From the NCBI GenBank assembly GCA_937891085.1, contig CALAEY010000002.1:1-51105 (forward strand): DNA of 51,105 nt, read 5' to 3'. A model generated the notes under the pieces. The model did no database searches and had not been told where the DNA came from. It saw nothing but the letters and a program-made list of their open reading frames with translations. Of this stretch, positions 26,101 through 32,379 are shown in pieces. The position numbers and the translations under genes are program-made. This DNA comes from an uncultured Prevotellaceae bacterium (GTDB taxonomy: Bacteria; Bacteroidota; Bacteroidia; Bacteroidales; Bacteroidaceae). The stretch's first letter is position 1. Every line of letters starts with the position of its first letter.

Positions 26101-26361
26101 CCTTATCTGGATAATACAGACGTGCGTGTGCCATTCTTCACCAACTACGACTATAAGACTGGTCAGTGGATTGTGGAGAATCATGGTGTTGATCCAGATA
26201 TCTTGATCGACAACGACCCAATCAAGGAGTTCAATGGTGAGGATGAACAGCTCAACAAGGCTATCGAGGTAGCTCTGGAGCAGATCAAGACCCGTCAGGC
26301 TCCTCCAAAGGTTCCCGCTCCAAGAACCTTCCCAGACTTGGGCTTGCCACAGATTAAGTGA
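23116..26361 (+). CDS. Tricorn-like S41 family peptidase with beta-propeller and PDZ domain
   Basis: The 1081-residue protein has a signal peptide (about 1-21, ending ASA) and is probably periplasmic, unlike archaeal cytoplasmic tricorn. Residues about 25-600 are TolB/WD40-like propeller repeats of the form 'FSPDGKxIAY' and 'xVYLMPANGGEPKRLT'. A helical segment (WPQIYDEVWRAFRDGYY...) and a PDZ domain (around GVKEGEFITAIDGIPTNTVDNIYKLL) follow. The C-terminal S41 protease has IDDRANGGGNVS and the nucleophile segment NKYSASDGD. Such enzymes degrade oligopeptides. The gene has its own promoter and terminator and no functional partner nearby. Confidence 0.92.
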   Translation: MMNRKLFLAMLLAGSAAMASADEARLLRFPATNGNQVVFTYAGDLYTVSINGGEAKRLTSHVGYEMFAKFSPDGQSIAFTGEYDGNREVYLMPANGGEPKRLTYTSTNSRDDLGDRMGPNNIVMAWTNDGKQVVYRNRIGDGFEGQLWTIGKDGGMSEQIPLPEGGWVSFSPDGKQMAYNRVMREFRTWKYYRGGMADDIWIYDPQQKTVVNVTDNIGQDIMPMWIGDEIFFISDRDMTMNIFAYNTKTKQTAKVTNYTDFDVKFPSSNGKLIVYENAGYLYKLDPATRQSTKISITLASDNIYGRAEQRNVSNRISSISVTDDGNRLAITARGDVFDVPASQGVVKNITRTPGANERGAVWSPDGKYIAYISDRTGETEVYLQPADGSNVIQLTKNTDTYIRSLFWTPDSKKLLYTDRKNRLMAIDVAAKSQKMLMQNPEQEFRGIEFSADSKWITYTKPASNDMSVVYVYNLDSGKEYPVTEKWYSSSSPTFSTDGKYIIFTSNRDLNPTYSSVEWDYAYTNMGAVYLATLAADTPSPLLPKDDVVGASDNKPAARPDADAAKSEAPAAMKIDPDGIYSRIIKLPIHVNGYGGGFFSDGKKLYYSSGQGTRVFDFATQEDKDVLQGGRIQYRPGAKKAVVNQRGKVYVVNFPADRVSLDKAVNTDNLVATVDFSEEWPQIYDEVWRAFRDGYYLENMHGRDWKALKEKYAVLLPYVKTRLDLNYVIGELISELASGHAYVSTGEKPEAERIDMGLLGAEISRDRSGFYRIDKIMEGAPYSESLRSPLTEPGIGVKEGEFITAIDGIPTNTVDNIYKLLVGKANVLTELTVNSNAAAGGRKVVIKPIANEYPLVHYAWVQNNIRKVEEATNGRVGYIYIPDMSAEGLNEFARYYYPQLDKEALIIDDRANGGGNVSPMIIERLLRQPYRMTMSRTSTRTETVPDGTQVGPKVLLINKYSASDGDLFPWSFKANNLGTVIGTRTWGGIVGISGSLPYLDNTDVRVPFFTNYDYKTGQWIVENHGVDPDILIDNDPIKEFNGEDEQLNKAIEVALEQIKTRQAPPKVPAPRTFPDLGLPQIK

Positions 26362-26461
26362 CGTTAAACATTAAACGTTATACATTTAAGGCTGCGCTGT
26401 CTTTCGACTGGCGCAGCCTTTTTAGTTCCGCAGGTTTAATGTTTAACGTTTAATGTTTAAT
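26361..26461. repeat. Inverted heptamer arrays (ATTAAAC / GTTTAAT) flanking a terminator
   Basis: Copies of GTTAAACATTAAACG at 26363-26389 are matched in reverse complement at 26434-26461. The terminator hairpin sits exactly in the middle. The right arm supplies the stop codon of the SIMPL gene. Confidence 0.8.
26390..26423. terminator. Terminator between tricorn-like protease and SIMPL genes
   Basis: GGCTGCGC (26390-26397) pairs with GCGCAGCC (26411-26418), followed by a T run on the plus strand. It lies between convergent genes and inside the heptamer arms. Confidence 0.85.
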
Positions 26462-27164
26462 TGAGTGCATACGTGATCGTCGTCACCACACGAAGCTTCT
26501 TGATATAAGGGGTGTTCATGTCACGATCCTCGATGGAGAACTGTCCCTGAGTGGCGCTGACGATAGGACCGAGCTTGCTGTTACTGCTCTCAGCGAACTG
26601 ATTGGCAGTGACTTGGGCATTCTTGATGGCCTCTTCCATCATCGTGCTCTTAGCCTCTTGGAAAGCTGTGAACTCGTAGGAAGTGTGTGGAGTGTCATAG
26701 CCGCCATCTACGATGGCAATGCCGTCCTTCAGCAATTCGCCTTGACGATCCATGATGGTGCGCACCAGATCTACCTTATTAGAAGTCACCGTGATCACAG
26801 TGGTGATGTTGTAGCGATAGCGGTTGTCGTAGTTGCCATAGCGCTCTGCAGTGAGGTCCACCACCTGTGGGGCGTTGATGCTGATTTCATTCTCGCTGAT
26901 ACCGTTGCTTGTCAAGAACTCCTTGACGGTGTTGTTGATAGCCTTGATGCGGTTGTACAGGGTAGGAAGGTCGTTTCCCACTTCCTTCAGCACGATAGGC
27001 CAAGTCACCTTATCGGCAGGCATCTCAACCTCTGCCAATCCCTTTACAGTGACACGGCGGTCTTTGTTGGTGAAATTGTCCATGCCCCCTTTGATGCACA
27101 GACCCAAGAGAATAAGGCCAACAGCTAAGATGACAGCCTCGATAATTTTGTTCTTCTTTTCCAT
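26457..27164 (-). CDS. SIMPL (DUF541) domain protein
   Basis: The 235-residue protein has one N-terminal membrane segment (about residues 8-26) and then a SIMPL domain with the typical opening RRVTVKGLAEVEMPADKVTW. It ends with a Tyr-rich core and VVTTITYAL. Members of this family are periplasmic or outer-membrane-associated proteins of unclear function, related to E. coli YggE and brucellar BP26, which form oligomeric channel-like rings. It stands alone, converging on the tricorn-like gene. Its last two codons and stop lie within a heptamer repeat. Confidence 0.85.
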   Translation of the reverse strand: MEKKNKIIEAVILAVGLILLGLCIKGGMDNFTNKDRRVTVKGLAEVEMPADKVTWPIVLKEVGNDLPTLYNRIKAINNTVKEFLTSNGISENEISINAPQVVDLTAERYGNYDNRYRYNITTVITVTSNKVDLVRTIMDRQGELLKDGIAIVDGGYDTPHTSYEFTAFQEAKSTMMEEAIKNAQVTANQFAESSNSKLGPIVSATQGQFSIEDRDMNTPYIKKLRVVTTITYALN

Positions 27165-27247
27165 AGTTTTCTACTTTAATTGTTTGTTATTAGAATGCAA
27201 AGGCAGCAATTATACTGCTCATAGTTGCATCAGTTTTTAAACTATTT

Positions 27248-28600
27248 TTACCGCTTAGGGCCGAAGGTGAAGGTGTCTTGTACACGCCCTGTCAGCAGAT
27301 TGTGTATGGTGATGTGCAGCTTTTCACCTTTGACCTCACCTTCAATGACAGTTGGGAATTTCTCTGGACGTTCGCGCCTGTTCTCTCCGCTGCCTGTAAA
27401 TCCCATCTCTGGACCGCCTCCCACGATCTGTGCCCAAGGTCTGTCAGCTGTTGGGGCATCATAGCGATACTGATGCTGATGCGCTGTGATGATGACTTGG
27501 CAACCTGCTTCTGAGAGCAAAGGTGTCCACAGTTGTGCGCAAGTGCGCTGCCACATGGCAAAGTCGGTAGTGTATTGCGGATCTTTGTCGGCTGGAGCCA
27601 CATCGCCTGGATTCATGCGTGGGTCTGGATCGAAAAGCGGAATGTGGCAGAAAGCTACCAAGAATGGCGCACTGGCTATCTCTGGCTGTTTCAACGCATC
27701 ACGCAGCCATAAGGCTTCAGCCTCGCGATATGGTCCGCTCGTGAAAAGGTCGGCAAAGATAGGATTTGTATCCAATTTATCCTCTGCCGTATCCAGTCCT
27801 ATCATGGCCACATCACCCATACGGATGGCAAAGTTGCGCCCCAAATCCCAATCGCGTGATGGGCGTTCCTCTGGCTGCCTATACATCCAGATCTTCTCCA
27901 GATGGCGATTGGCCATACCTCGAGAGTCATGGTTGCCAGGGCAGAATAGGTAAGGGATATTGGCCGCATAGTCGGCACGCTCTATCTGTGGCTTGAGGAA
28001 GATACGTGTCTGAGCCTCAATGGTTTCCTCCACATTGCTTGCATCACCGTTCCAGATCACACAACTTGGTGCCAGCTCCTCAATTTTCTCCACTGCTCTG
28101 CGGATAGGTTCCCACTGCACATGCGTATCATTGATGACGCAGAAGTGAGCCTTGGCGCTTGCTCCAGCAGTAGTGAAGTGATAGACGTGCTCGTCTGTCT
28201 CTGTATCCAGCACCTTCATATCATAGCCCCCTCCGTAGTGAATGCGGTCTGCACCTATCTTATAATAATAAGTGGTGGCAGGTTTCAATTCAGTAAGTCT
28301 CACTTGCTGCACCTGGCTGTCGATGTCTGTGGTGCGAAATCCTCCGCACTTCACCTTCTGTGCATCACTCAAGTCGGGCTTTTCACCCACCATCACAAAA
28401 CCATTGGCCAGGGCACTCACAGCAAAGGTCACACCCATAGAACTCTCAGCATAGTTTTGCAGCATGGGCGCAGAAACTATCAGCTTTTCCTCGTCTTTAG
28501 GAGCCTCTGCTTTAGGATCTGTAGCAGCCTTCGCTACGCCATTCACGCCTGTAGCTGCTGCCAACAAAGCTGTGCGTTTGATAAAATCTCTTCTTTTCAT
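27248..28600 (-). CDS. Tat-exported metallophosphoesterase with purple-acid-phosphatase-like N-domain
   Basis: A 450-residue protein with a twin-arginine signal (MKRRDFIKR..., cleavage likely near AKA). Residues about 45-150 look like the fibronectin-type N-terminal domain of purple acid phosphatases (VRLTELKPATTYYYKIG). The metallophosphoesterase core then shows NDTH, WNGDASN, CPGNHDSRG, FCHIPLF and ITAHQHQYRY, supplying the two-metal ligands, although the usual first Asp of DxH is here preceded by Asn (INDTH). Tat export fits folding around metals before secretion. It probably removes phosphate from an organic ester in the periplasm. TAACTTTG on the minus strand (28623-28630) is the likely -7 box. 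Confidence 0.88.
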   Translation of the reverse strand: MKRRDFIKRTALLAAATGVNGVAKAATDPKAEAPKDEEKLIVSAPMLQNYAESSMGVTFAVSALANGFVMVGEKPDLSDAQKVKCGGFRTTDIDSQVQQVRLTELKPATTYYYKIGADRIHYGGGYDMKVLDTETDEHVYHFTTAGASAKAHFCVINDTHVQWEPIRRAVEKIEELAPSCVIWNGDASNVEETIEAQTRIFLKPQIERADYAANIPYLFCPGNHDSRGMANRHLEKIWMYRQPEERPSRDWDLGRNFAIRMGDVAMIGLDTAEDKLDTNPIFADLFTSGPYREAEALWLRDALKQPEIASAPFLVAFCHIPLFDPDPRMNPGDVAPADKDPQYTTDFAMWQRTCAQLWTPLLSEAGCQVIITAHQHQYRYDAPTADRPWAQIVGGGPEMGFTGSGENRRERPEKFPTVIEGEVKGEKLHITIHNLLTGRVQDTFTFGPKR

Positions 28601-28684
28601 AATTATCAGAAATTGTTTTCAGCAAAGTTAATCAATTCCTGCAAATAAAACAGTATATTTGCAACAATAAAACTTTACAAGCCT

Positions 28685-30058
28685 ATGTCAACTACATCGA
28701 TTATACTTATCACATTGGCAGTAGCCCTTATTGCCGTATTGATTACCTATCTGATTTGCCAACGCAGGCAGACATCTCTTCAGAATCGCATTGTGGAACT
28801 GCAGGGCGTGGTGCAAAGCCGCGATGAAGACCGTGCGGAGAAAGAAGCGATGTATTGCGAACTGAAAGAACGTGCCATTGGCGTTGAACGTGAGAATCGC
28901 GACCTTCGTGCCCTCAAGGAGTCGCAAGGCAAGGAGTTGGAACTGCTGCACAGACAGATGGAGCAGGAGCGGGCAGAGCGCACCAAGCAGTTGCAAGACC
29001 AGTTGGCCTTGGTTAAGGAGCAGCTCACCACCACCACGCAGGAGATGCTGCGTCAGCGTACAGCCGACCTTCATCAGGCCAATGCCCAGCAGATGGGGGC
29101 TATCATCGACCCACTGAAAGAGACCATCCGTGAGATGAAAACATCGATGGAGAGCAGTCGTGATCAGAACAATAAGAATACTGCAGCGCTGGAGGAGCAA
29201 ATCAAGCAGATGCTCAGCAGCGCACAGAACATCGGAGCAAAGGCTGATCATTTGGCTGATGCCCTGCGCAATGAGAATAAGATTCAAGGCAACTGGGGCG
29301 AAACGATTCTCAGTGAACTGCTGCAAAGTCAGGGACTGAAAGAGGGCATACACTACGATGTGCAGTCCGTGCTTCGTGACGATCGAGGCACAGTCCTCCT
29401 GAATGAAGAGACTGGCAGTAAGATGATTCCAGATGTGGTGCTGCACTATCCTGATGGCAAGGATGTGGTGATAGACTCCAAAGTGTCGCTCACGGCATTC
29501 TTGGAATATATGGAGACTGACGATGAAATCCGCAAGAAAGAGGCGCTGGGCCGACACCTTAATAGTATGCTCCAGCACGTCAAGGAACTGTGTAAGAAGA
29601 ACTATAGCAGCTACATCAAAAATGGGCATCAGTCGCTCGACTATGTCATCATGTTTGTGCCCAATGAATCTGCCTTGCAGTTGGCATTGCTCAATAATAC
29701 CCACTTGTGGCGTGAAGCTTTCGACAAGGGCGTTTTCATCACCAGTGAGCAAAACCTGATAGCAGCCCTCCGTATGATACAGTTGGCTTGGACACAGGAG
29801 CTTCAGCATCAGAATCAGGAGCGCGTCTATGAATTGGCCAATCAGCTCATAGATAGAGTGGGGGATTTCTCCGAGCGTTTCGAGAAACTTGGCGAGGGAT
29901 TAGGCTCACTTCAGAAGCAGTATGACGAAGCGCACAAGAAACTCAACACTGGTCGCCAAAGCCTACTTGGTCCTGCCCGCCAGTTGATAGAACTTGGGGC
30001 CAAGGAGAACCCTAAAAGGCCGCTGCCGCCACCTGAGGAAGGGGAAAATGAAGAATGA
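28685..30058 (+). CDS. rmuC: DNA recombination protein RmuC
   Basis: The 457-residue protein has an N-terminal membrane segment (about 4-24) and a long coiled coil (about 30-200). The conserved RmuC core follows (NWGETILSELLQSQGLKEGIHY..., PDVVLHYPDGKDVVIDSKVSLTAF..., then YVIMFVPNESALQLAL). The core contains a PD-(D/E)xK-type nuclease fold with PDVV...VIDSK as the motif. RmuC limits inversions at short inverted repeats in E. coli, which is of interest given the many inverted repeats in this window. A TATATTTG element at 28654-28661 lies 23 nt before the start. The final Pro-rich tail is disordered. Confidence 0.94.
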   Translation: MSTTSIILITLAVALIAVLITYLICQRRQTSLQNRIVELQGVVQSRDEDRAEKEAMYCELKERAIGVERENRDLRALKESQGKELELLHRQMEQERAERTKQLQDQLALVKEQLTTTTQEMLRQRTADLHQANAQQMGAIIDPLKETIREMKTSMESSRDQNNKNTAALEEQIKQMLSSAQNIGAKADHLADALRNENKIQGNWGETILSELLQSQGLKEGIHYDVQSVLRDDRGTVLLNEETGSKMIPDVVLHYPDGKDVVIDSKVSLTAFLEYMETDDEIRKKEALGRHLNSMLQHVKELCKKNYSSYIKNGHQSLDYVIMFVPNESALQLALLNNTHLWREAFDKGVFITSEQNLIAALRMIQLAWTQELQHQNQERVYELANQLIDRVGDFSERFEKLGEGLGSLQKQYDEAHKKLNTGRQSLLGPARQLIELGAKENPKRPLPPPEEGENEE

Positions 30059-30110
30059 AGAATGGCTGCACAATGCTAATCTTCAATTCTCAATCCTCAA
30101 TTCTCAATAG
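30049..30110. repeat. AATGAAG / CTCAATT short repeats after rmuC
   Basis: Direct AATGAAG copies overlap the rmuC stop, and TTCAATTCTCAATCCTCAAT plus a further TTCTCAAT follow. The unit differs from the other repeat loci but has the same size and style. Confidence 0.6.
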
Positions 30111-30143
30111 AAAAAAACAGGAGTGATTCCCATCACCCCTGTT
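30109..30143 (-). terminator. Terminator of the riboswitch transcript
   Basis: AACAGG/CCTGTT plus GTGAT/ATCAC (30116-30143) form a stem with one mismatch. On the minus strand it is followed by seven T (30111-30117); the plus-strand side has only GTTTC, so the terminator serves the minus-strand RNA, though it may also stop rmuC. A second hairpin (AAATAAAC/GTTTATTT, 30150-30172) precedes it. Confidence 0.75.
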
Positions 30144-30184
30144 TCAATCAAATAAACTTGGCAGGTTTATTTGCTTTAAATTCT

Positions 30185-30259
30185 CTACTTTCTCTGAAAG
30201 AGGGATGTGAGTTTTTCGACGTAGCCTACACACGGGTGTAGTTCTGTCTTCGACTTCAC
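30185..30259 (-). CDS. Candidate 24-residue ORF after the cobalamin riboswitch
   Basis: A GTG at 30257-30259 opens a 24-codon frame ending TAG. Its sequence begins MKSKTELHPCVGYVEK and ends LFQRK. A GAGGAA sequence lies 6 nt before the GTG, which stands out in a window otherwise poor in Shine-Dalgarno sites. The GTG overlaps the stop of a 12-codon ORF as GTGA. The middle of the ORF also forms a hairpin (CTACAC/GTGTAG). Translation is unproven; it may be a leader peptide or a chance frame. Confidence 0.35.
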   Translation of the reverse strand: MKSKTELHPCVGYVEKLTSLFQRK

Positions 30260-30294
30260 GCTTTTTCCTCGAAAGCAATGACAAAGCAATGCAT
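30256..30294 (-). CDS. Candidate 12-residue leader ORF at the riboswitch 3' end
   Basis: The ATG at 30292-30294 directly follows the conserved riboswitch box (GACCTGCC) and encodes MHCFVIAFEEKA before TGA. The ATG lies in the 3' strand of the outer riboswitch helix (ATGC could pair with GCAT near the 5' end), so ligand binding could hide it. Its stop overlaps the GTG of the next small ORF. Confidence 0.3.
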   Translation of the reverse strand: MHCFVIAFEEKA

Positions 30295-30472
30295 GGCAGG
30301 TCTTCTGACTCGTTTCCGCCTCACGCTGCCTTCCCAGAGTAGTTCAGCCCTCCAGTGGCGATGGTGTTGCGTGTGGCCCTATGATGAAACTCACAGCAGC
30401 GGGACTGTTCAGGACTCTCACCTGATTCCCTTTTAATCGTTCAAGGAGATAAACCTCTCACGAACCTATGCG
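30291..30472 (-). ncRNA. Cobalamin riboswitch with no ordinary gene downstream
   Basis: On the minus strand the conserved cobalamin-riboswitch blocks appear in order: GGGAATCAGGTGAGAGTCCT, then CAGTCCCGCTGCTGTGA (30391-30407), GGGAAGGCAGC (30325-30335) and the B12 box AGTCAGAAGACCTGCC (ending at 30295). AGGT near the 5' end can pair with ACCT of the B12 box to close the outer helix. Cobalamin riboswitches normally sit upstream of transport or biosynthesis genes. Here the next sequence downstream is 150-180 nt with only two tiny ORFs, then a U-rich terminator, then rmuC on the opposite strand. The upstream neighbour is the 3' end of an esterase gene. The RNA family call is confident; its role is not known. 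Confidence 0.92.
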
Positions 30473-30475
30473 CGA

Positions 30476-30506
30476 CAAAGATACAAACATTATTTATCAC
30501 GTCAAA
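30476..30506 (-). promoter_or_regulatory. Dedicated promoter of the riboswitch transcript
   Basis: On the minus strand TTTG (30503-30506) and TATCTTTG (30476-30483) are separated by exactly 19 nt, a perfect Bacteroidetes promoter. The aptamer begins within about 10 nt. It overlaps almost nothing of the esterase gene that ends at 30508, so the riboswitch is its own transcription unit. Confidence 0.85.
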
Positions 30507-30507
30507 A

Positions 30508-32379
30508 TCATTCTGCTAAAATTTTCTTAGCATTTGTCACTTGCTCCTTTTCATTTTCAGAGAGTTTGTTGTAGGCAGCCTTTGCCTGCTCTATCAGTTC
30601 TCCACGAGAAAGGCGACGGTTAGGGCCTCGCTGACCTTCTGTCTGCACAGGTTCCGTTTCAGGAATGGCATCTATCAGTTTGATGGTAGCACTCACTGGT
30701 GTCCAGCCTTCTCCATAGATGGCATCTGCTCCGCCAGGTGTGTATTGTCCAGAGTTCAGGTGGTTGGTGCCAGATCCTGCTCTGATTTTGCCACGACTGT
30801 CTCTTCCCAACCATTCGTTTCTCAGTTGTTTCACCTTTTCACGTTGTATTTCCGTGCTACGATTCTGGGCATAGAGCCAGTCGAAGCAGTAGTCCAGTTG
30901 GTAGCCGTATTTCCAAGTGGACATGTGACTGCCATCTGTGAATCCCACCCAACTGATGCCACTTCCTGGAGTGCTGTTGTCATGGTTGACCACAGCTGCA
31001 CCTCGTTGGTTTTGCTCTTGAAGATCATCGAAGGGGCTCCATTCATCATAAGGAATCTTCACACCTGCAGCTTCGTAATAGTCTGCCAATGCCAACCAAA
31101 GTCCAGTAGCCATTGCATCGCCTTTGCAGGTCTGCACCAAGATGTTGTCATCGCTCACCATGTAGTACCAGTTCTGATAGTTCTCCCGATCGAGCCCCCA
31201 GCCATTGAAGCTGATCGTGTCATTATCAGGTGTACGCTCGCCATCGTTTTGGAAGGTCTTGTTGTAGCTGTTGCTCCATTGGGCACCAGTAGCCACCACA
31301 CCAGCGAAGAAATTATCGCGCTGAGCGGCCATATTCAAAATGGTCATGCCTCCCATCGACTGGCCTGTGCCATAGATGCGATTCTCGTCGATGTAGCCTT
31401 TGTACGTATCAAGGATATGGTCCACCAGTTCCCAGATAGCTGTATTGGCCTCGCTCGATGCTACTAAGTCGTTGGTAGATCGGCGGCTCTCTTCAATCTG
31501 AGGCACCAGCACGATGGTAGGATGCTCCTTCTGCACCAACGGACTGGCATGTTTCACAGCGGCGCGTGAAGACGTGACGGCAGCCATAGGGTCTGTATCA
31601 TTCGCCCCAGCATGCTCCATGTGGATGGTCAGACCTATCTTACCCTTATTGGCCTCCAACACATCTTTTGAAGGCACATAAATCGAGTAGGGTAGCTCGA
31701 AGTCCACATACTCGCCTGTGTATTCGCTATAGCAATGCGTGGCTTGGAAGGCTCCGTCGCCTATACGGTGGATGCTCCAGCCATTGGCTTCGCTCAGTTC
31801 TGGCAACAGGATGTTCGCTTTGTCAGTATTTATTACTTGCTGCATCCTTCCGCCAAATCCCTCACGCTCCTCGACAGTATAGTTGGTCAGCATCTCTTCC
31901 GTAGCAGGGATGGTACTCTTCTGGCCTCTGATGCTGTGCAGCTGTCGCACACCTGCCATCATGGTCGTGGTATACACCAAATTCTGACCAGTGAGAATGT
32001 AGTCTGTATTCACTTCGATGATGACGTATCGTCCATCTTTTGAAACCCTGTCGTTTGCTGGTTGTGGCGCATCGTTCACATACACATAAGTGATTTGACC
32101 TTCGTTTCCAGGCGTATCATCCTTATCTGTCTCTATGGTGCGCTCGTAGCCATTCTCCTGCTCTTGCCAGATGGTATAGTCGATAATTTCAAAGTCCTCA
32201 ACATTCACGGCATCAGCCTTGAGGTCTTGGCCATATTCCACGATGATGGCAGAGGTCTTGGCACCTTCCAAATCCACAAAACCGTATGACAGCACACGCA
32301 GAATGCCGTCATCGCTTGAAACACAACCAGTGAGCAGCAGACTGGCGCAGAGTGCAGATAAAACGCCTGACTTTCTCAT
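30508..32379 (-). CDS. Lipoprotein esterase with EstA-Ig-like N-domain (PHB-depolymerase type)
   Basis: The 623-residue protein has a lipoprotein signal (LLTGC, Cys19). Residues about 25-165 resemble the Ig-like N-terminal domain of Thermotoga EstA-type esterases (ending DGRYVIIEVNTDY). An alpha/beta hydrolase domain of the PHB depolymerase/feruloyl esterase kind follows, with nucleophile elbow GQSMGG and a likely catalytic His in TDGSHMSTW. The C-terminal ~80 residues are charged and may form helices. Its ATG overlaps the stop of the preceding esterase gene as ATGA (32376-32379), so the two are translationally coupled. A role in removing ester groups from plant polysaccharide is inferred from the neighbouring GH115 gene. 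Confidence 0.85.
   Translation of the reverse strand: MRKSGVLSALCASLLLTGCVSSDDGILRVLSYGFVDLEGAKTSAIIVEYGQDLKADAVNVEDFEIIDYTIWQEQENGYERTIETDKDDTPGNEGQITYVYVNDAPQPANDRVSKDGRYVIIEVNTDYILTGQNLVYTTTMMAGVRQLHSIRGQKSTIPATEEMLTNYTVEEREGFGGRMQQVINTDKANILLPELSEANGWSIHRIGDGAFQATHCYSEYTGEYVDFELPYSIYVPSKDVLEANKGKIGLTIHMEHAGANDTDPMAAVTSSRAAVKHASPLVQKEHPTIVLVPQIEESRRSTNDLVASSEANTAIWELVDHILDTYKGYIDENRIYGTGQSMGGMTILNMAAQRDNFFAGVVATGAQWSNSYNKTFQNDGERTPDNDTISFNGWGLDRENYQNWYYMVSDDNILVQTCKGDAMATGLWLALADYYEAAGVKIPYDEWSPFDDLQEQNQRGAAVVNHDNSTPGSGISWVGFTDGSHMSTWKYGYQLDYCFDWLYAQNRSTEIQREKVKQLRNEWLGRDSRGKIRAGSGTNHLNSGQYTPGGADAIYGEGWTPVSATIKLIDAIPETEPVQTEGQRGPNRRLSRGELIEQAKAAYNKLSENEKEQVTNAKKILAE

Noticed and set aside
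12011..26461. Short repeats as CRISPR arrays
   Set aside because: Units are 7-8 bp and contiguous, with no spacers of regular length and no cas genes.
28688..29809. 373-codon minus-strand frame opposite rmuC
   Set aside because: rmuC is unmistakable; the antisense frame has no motif. It was also considered as a target for the riboswitch, but the terminator at 30109-30143 lies between them and no start or promoter links them.
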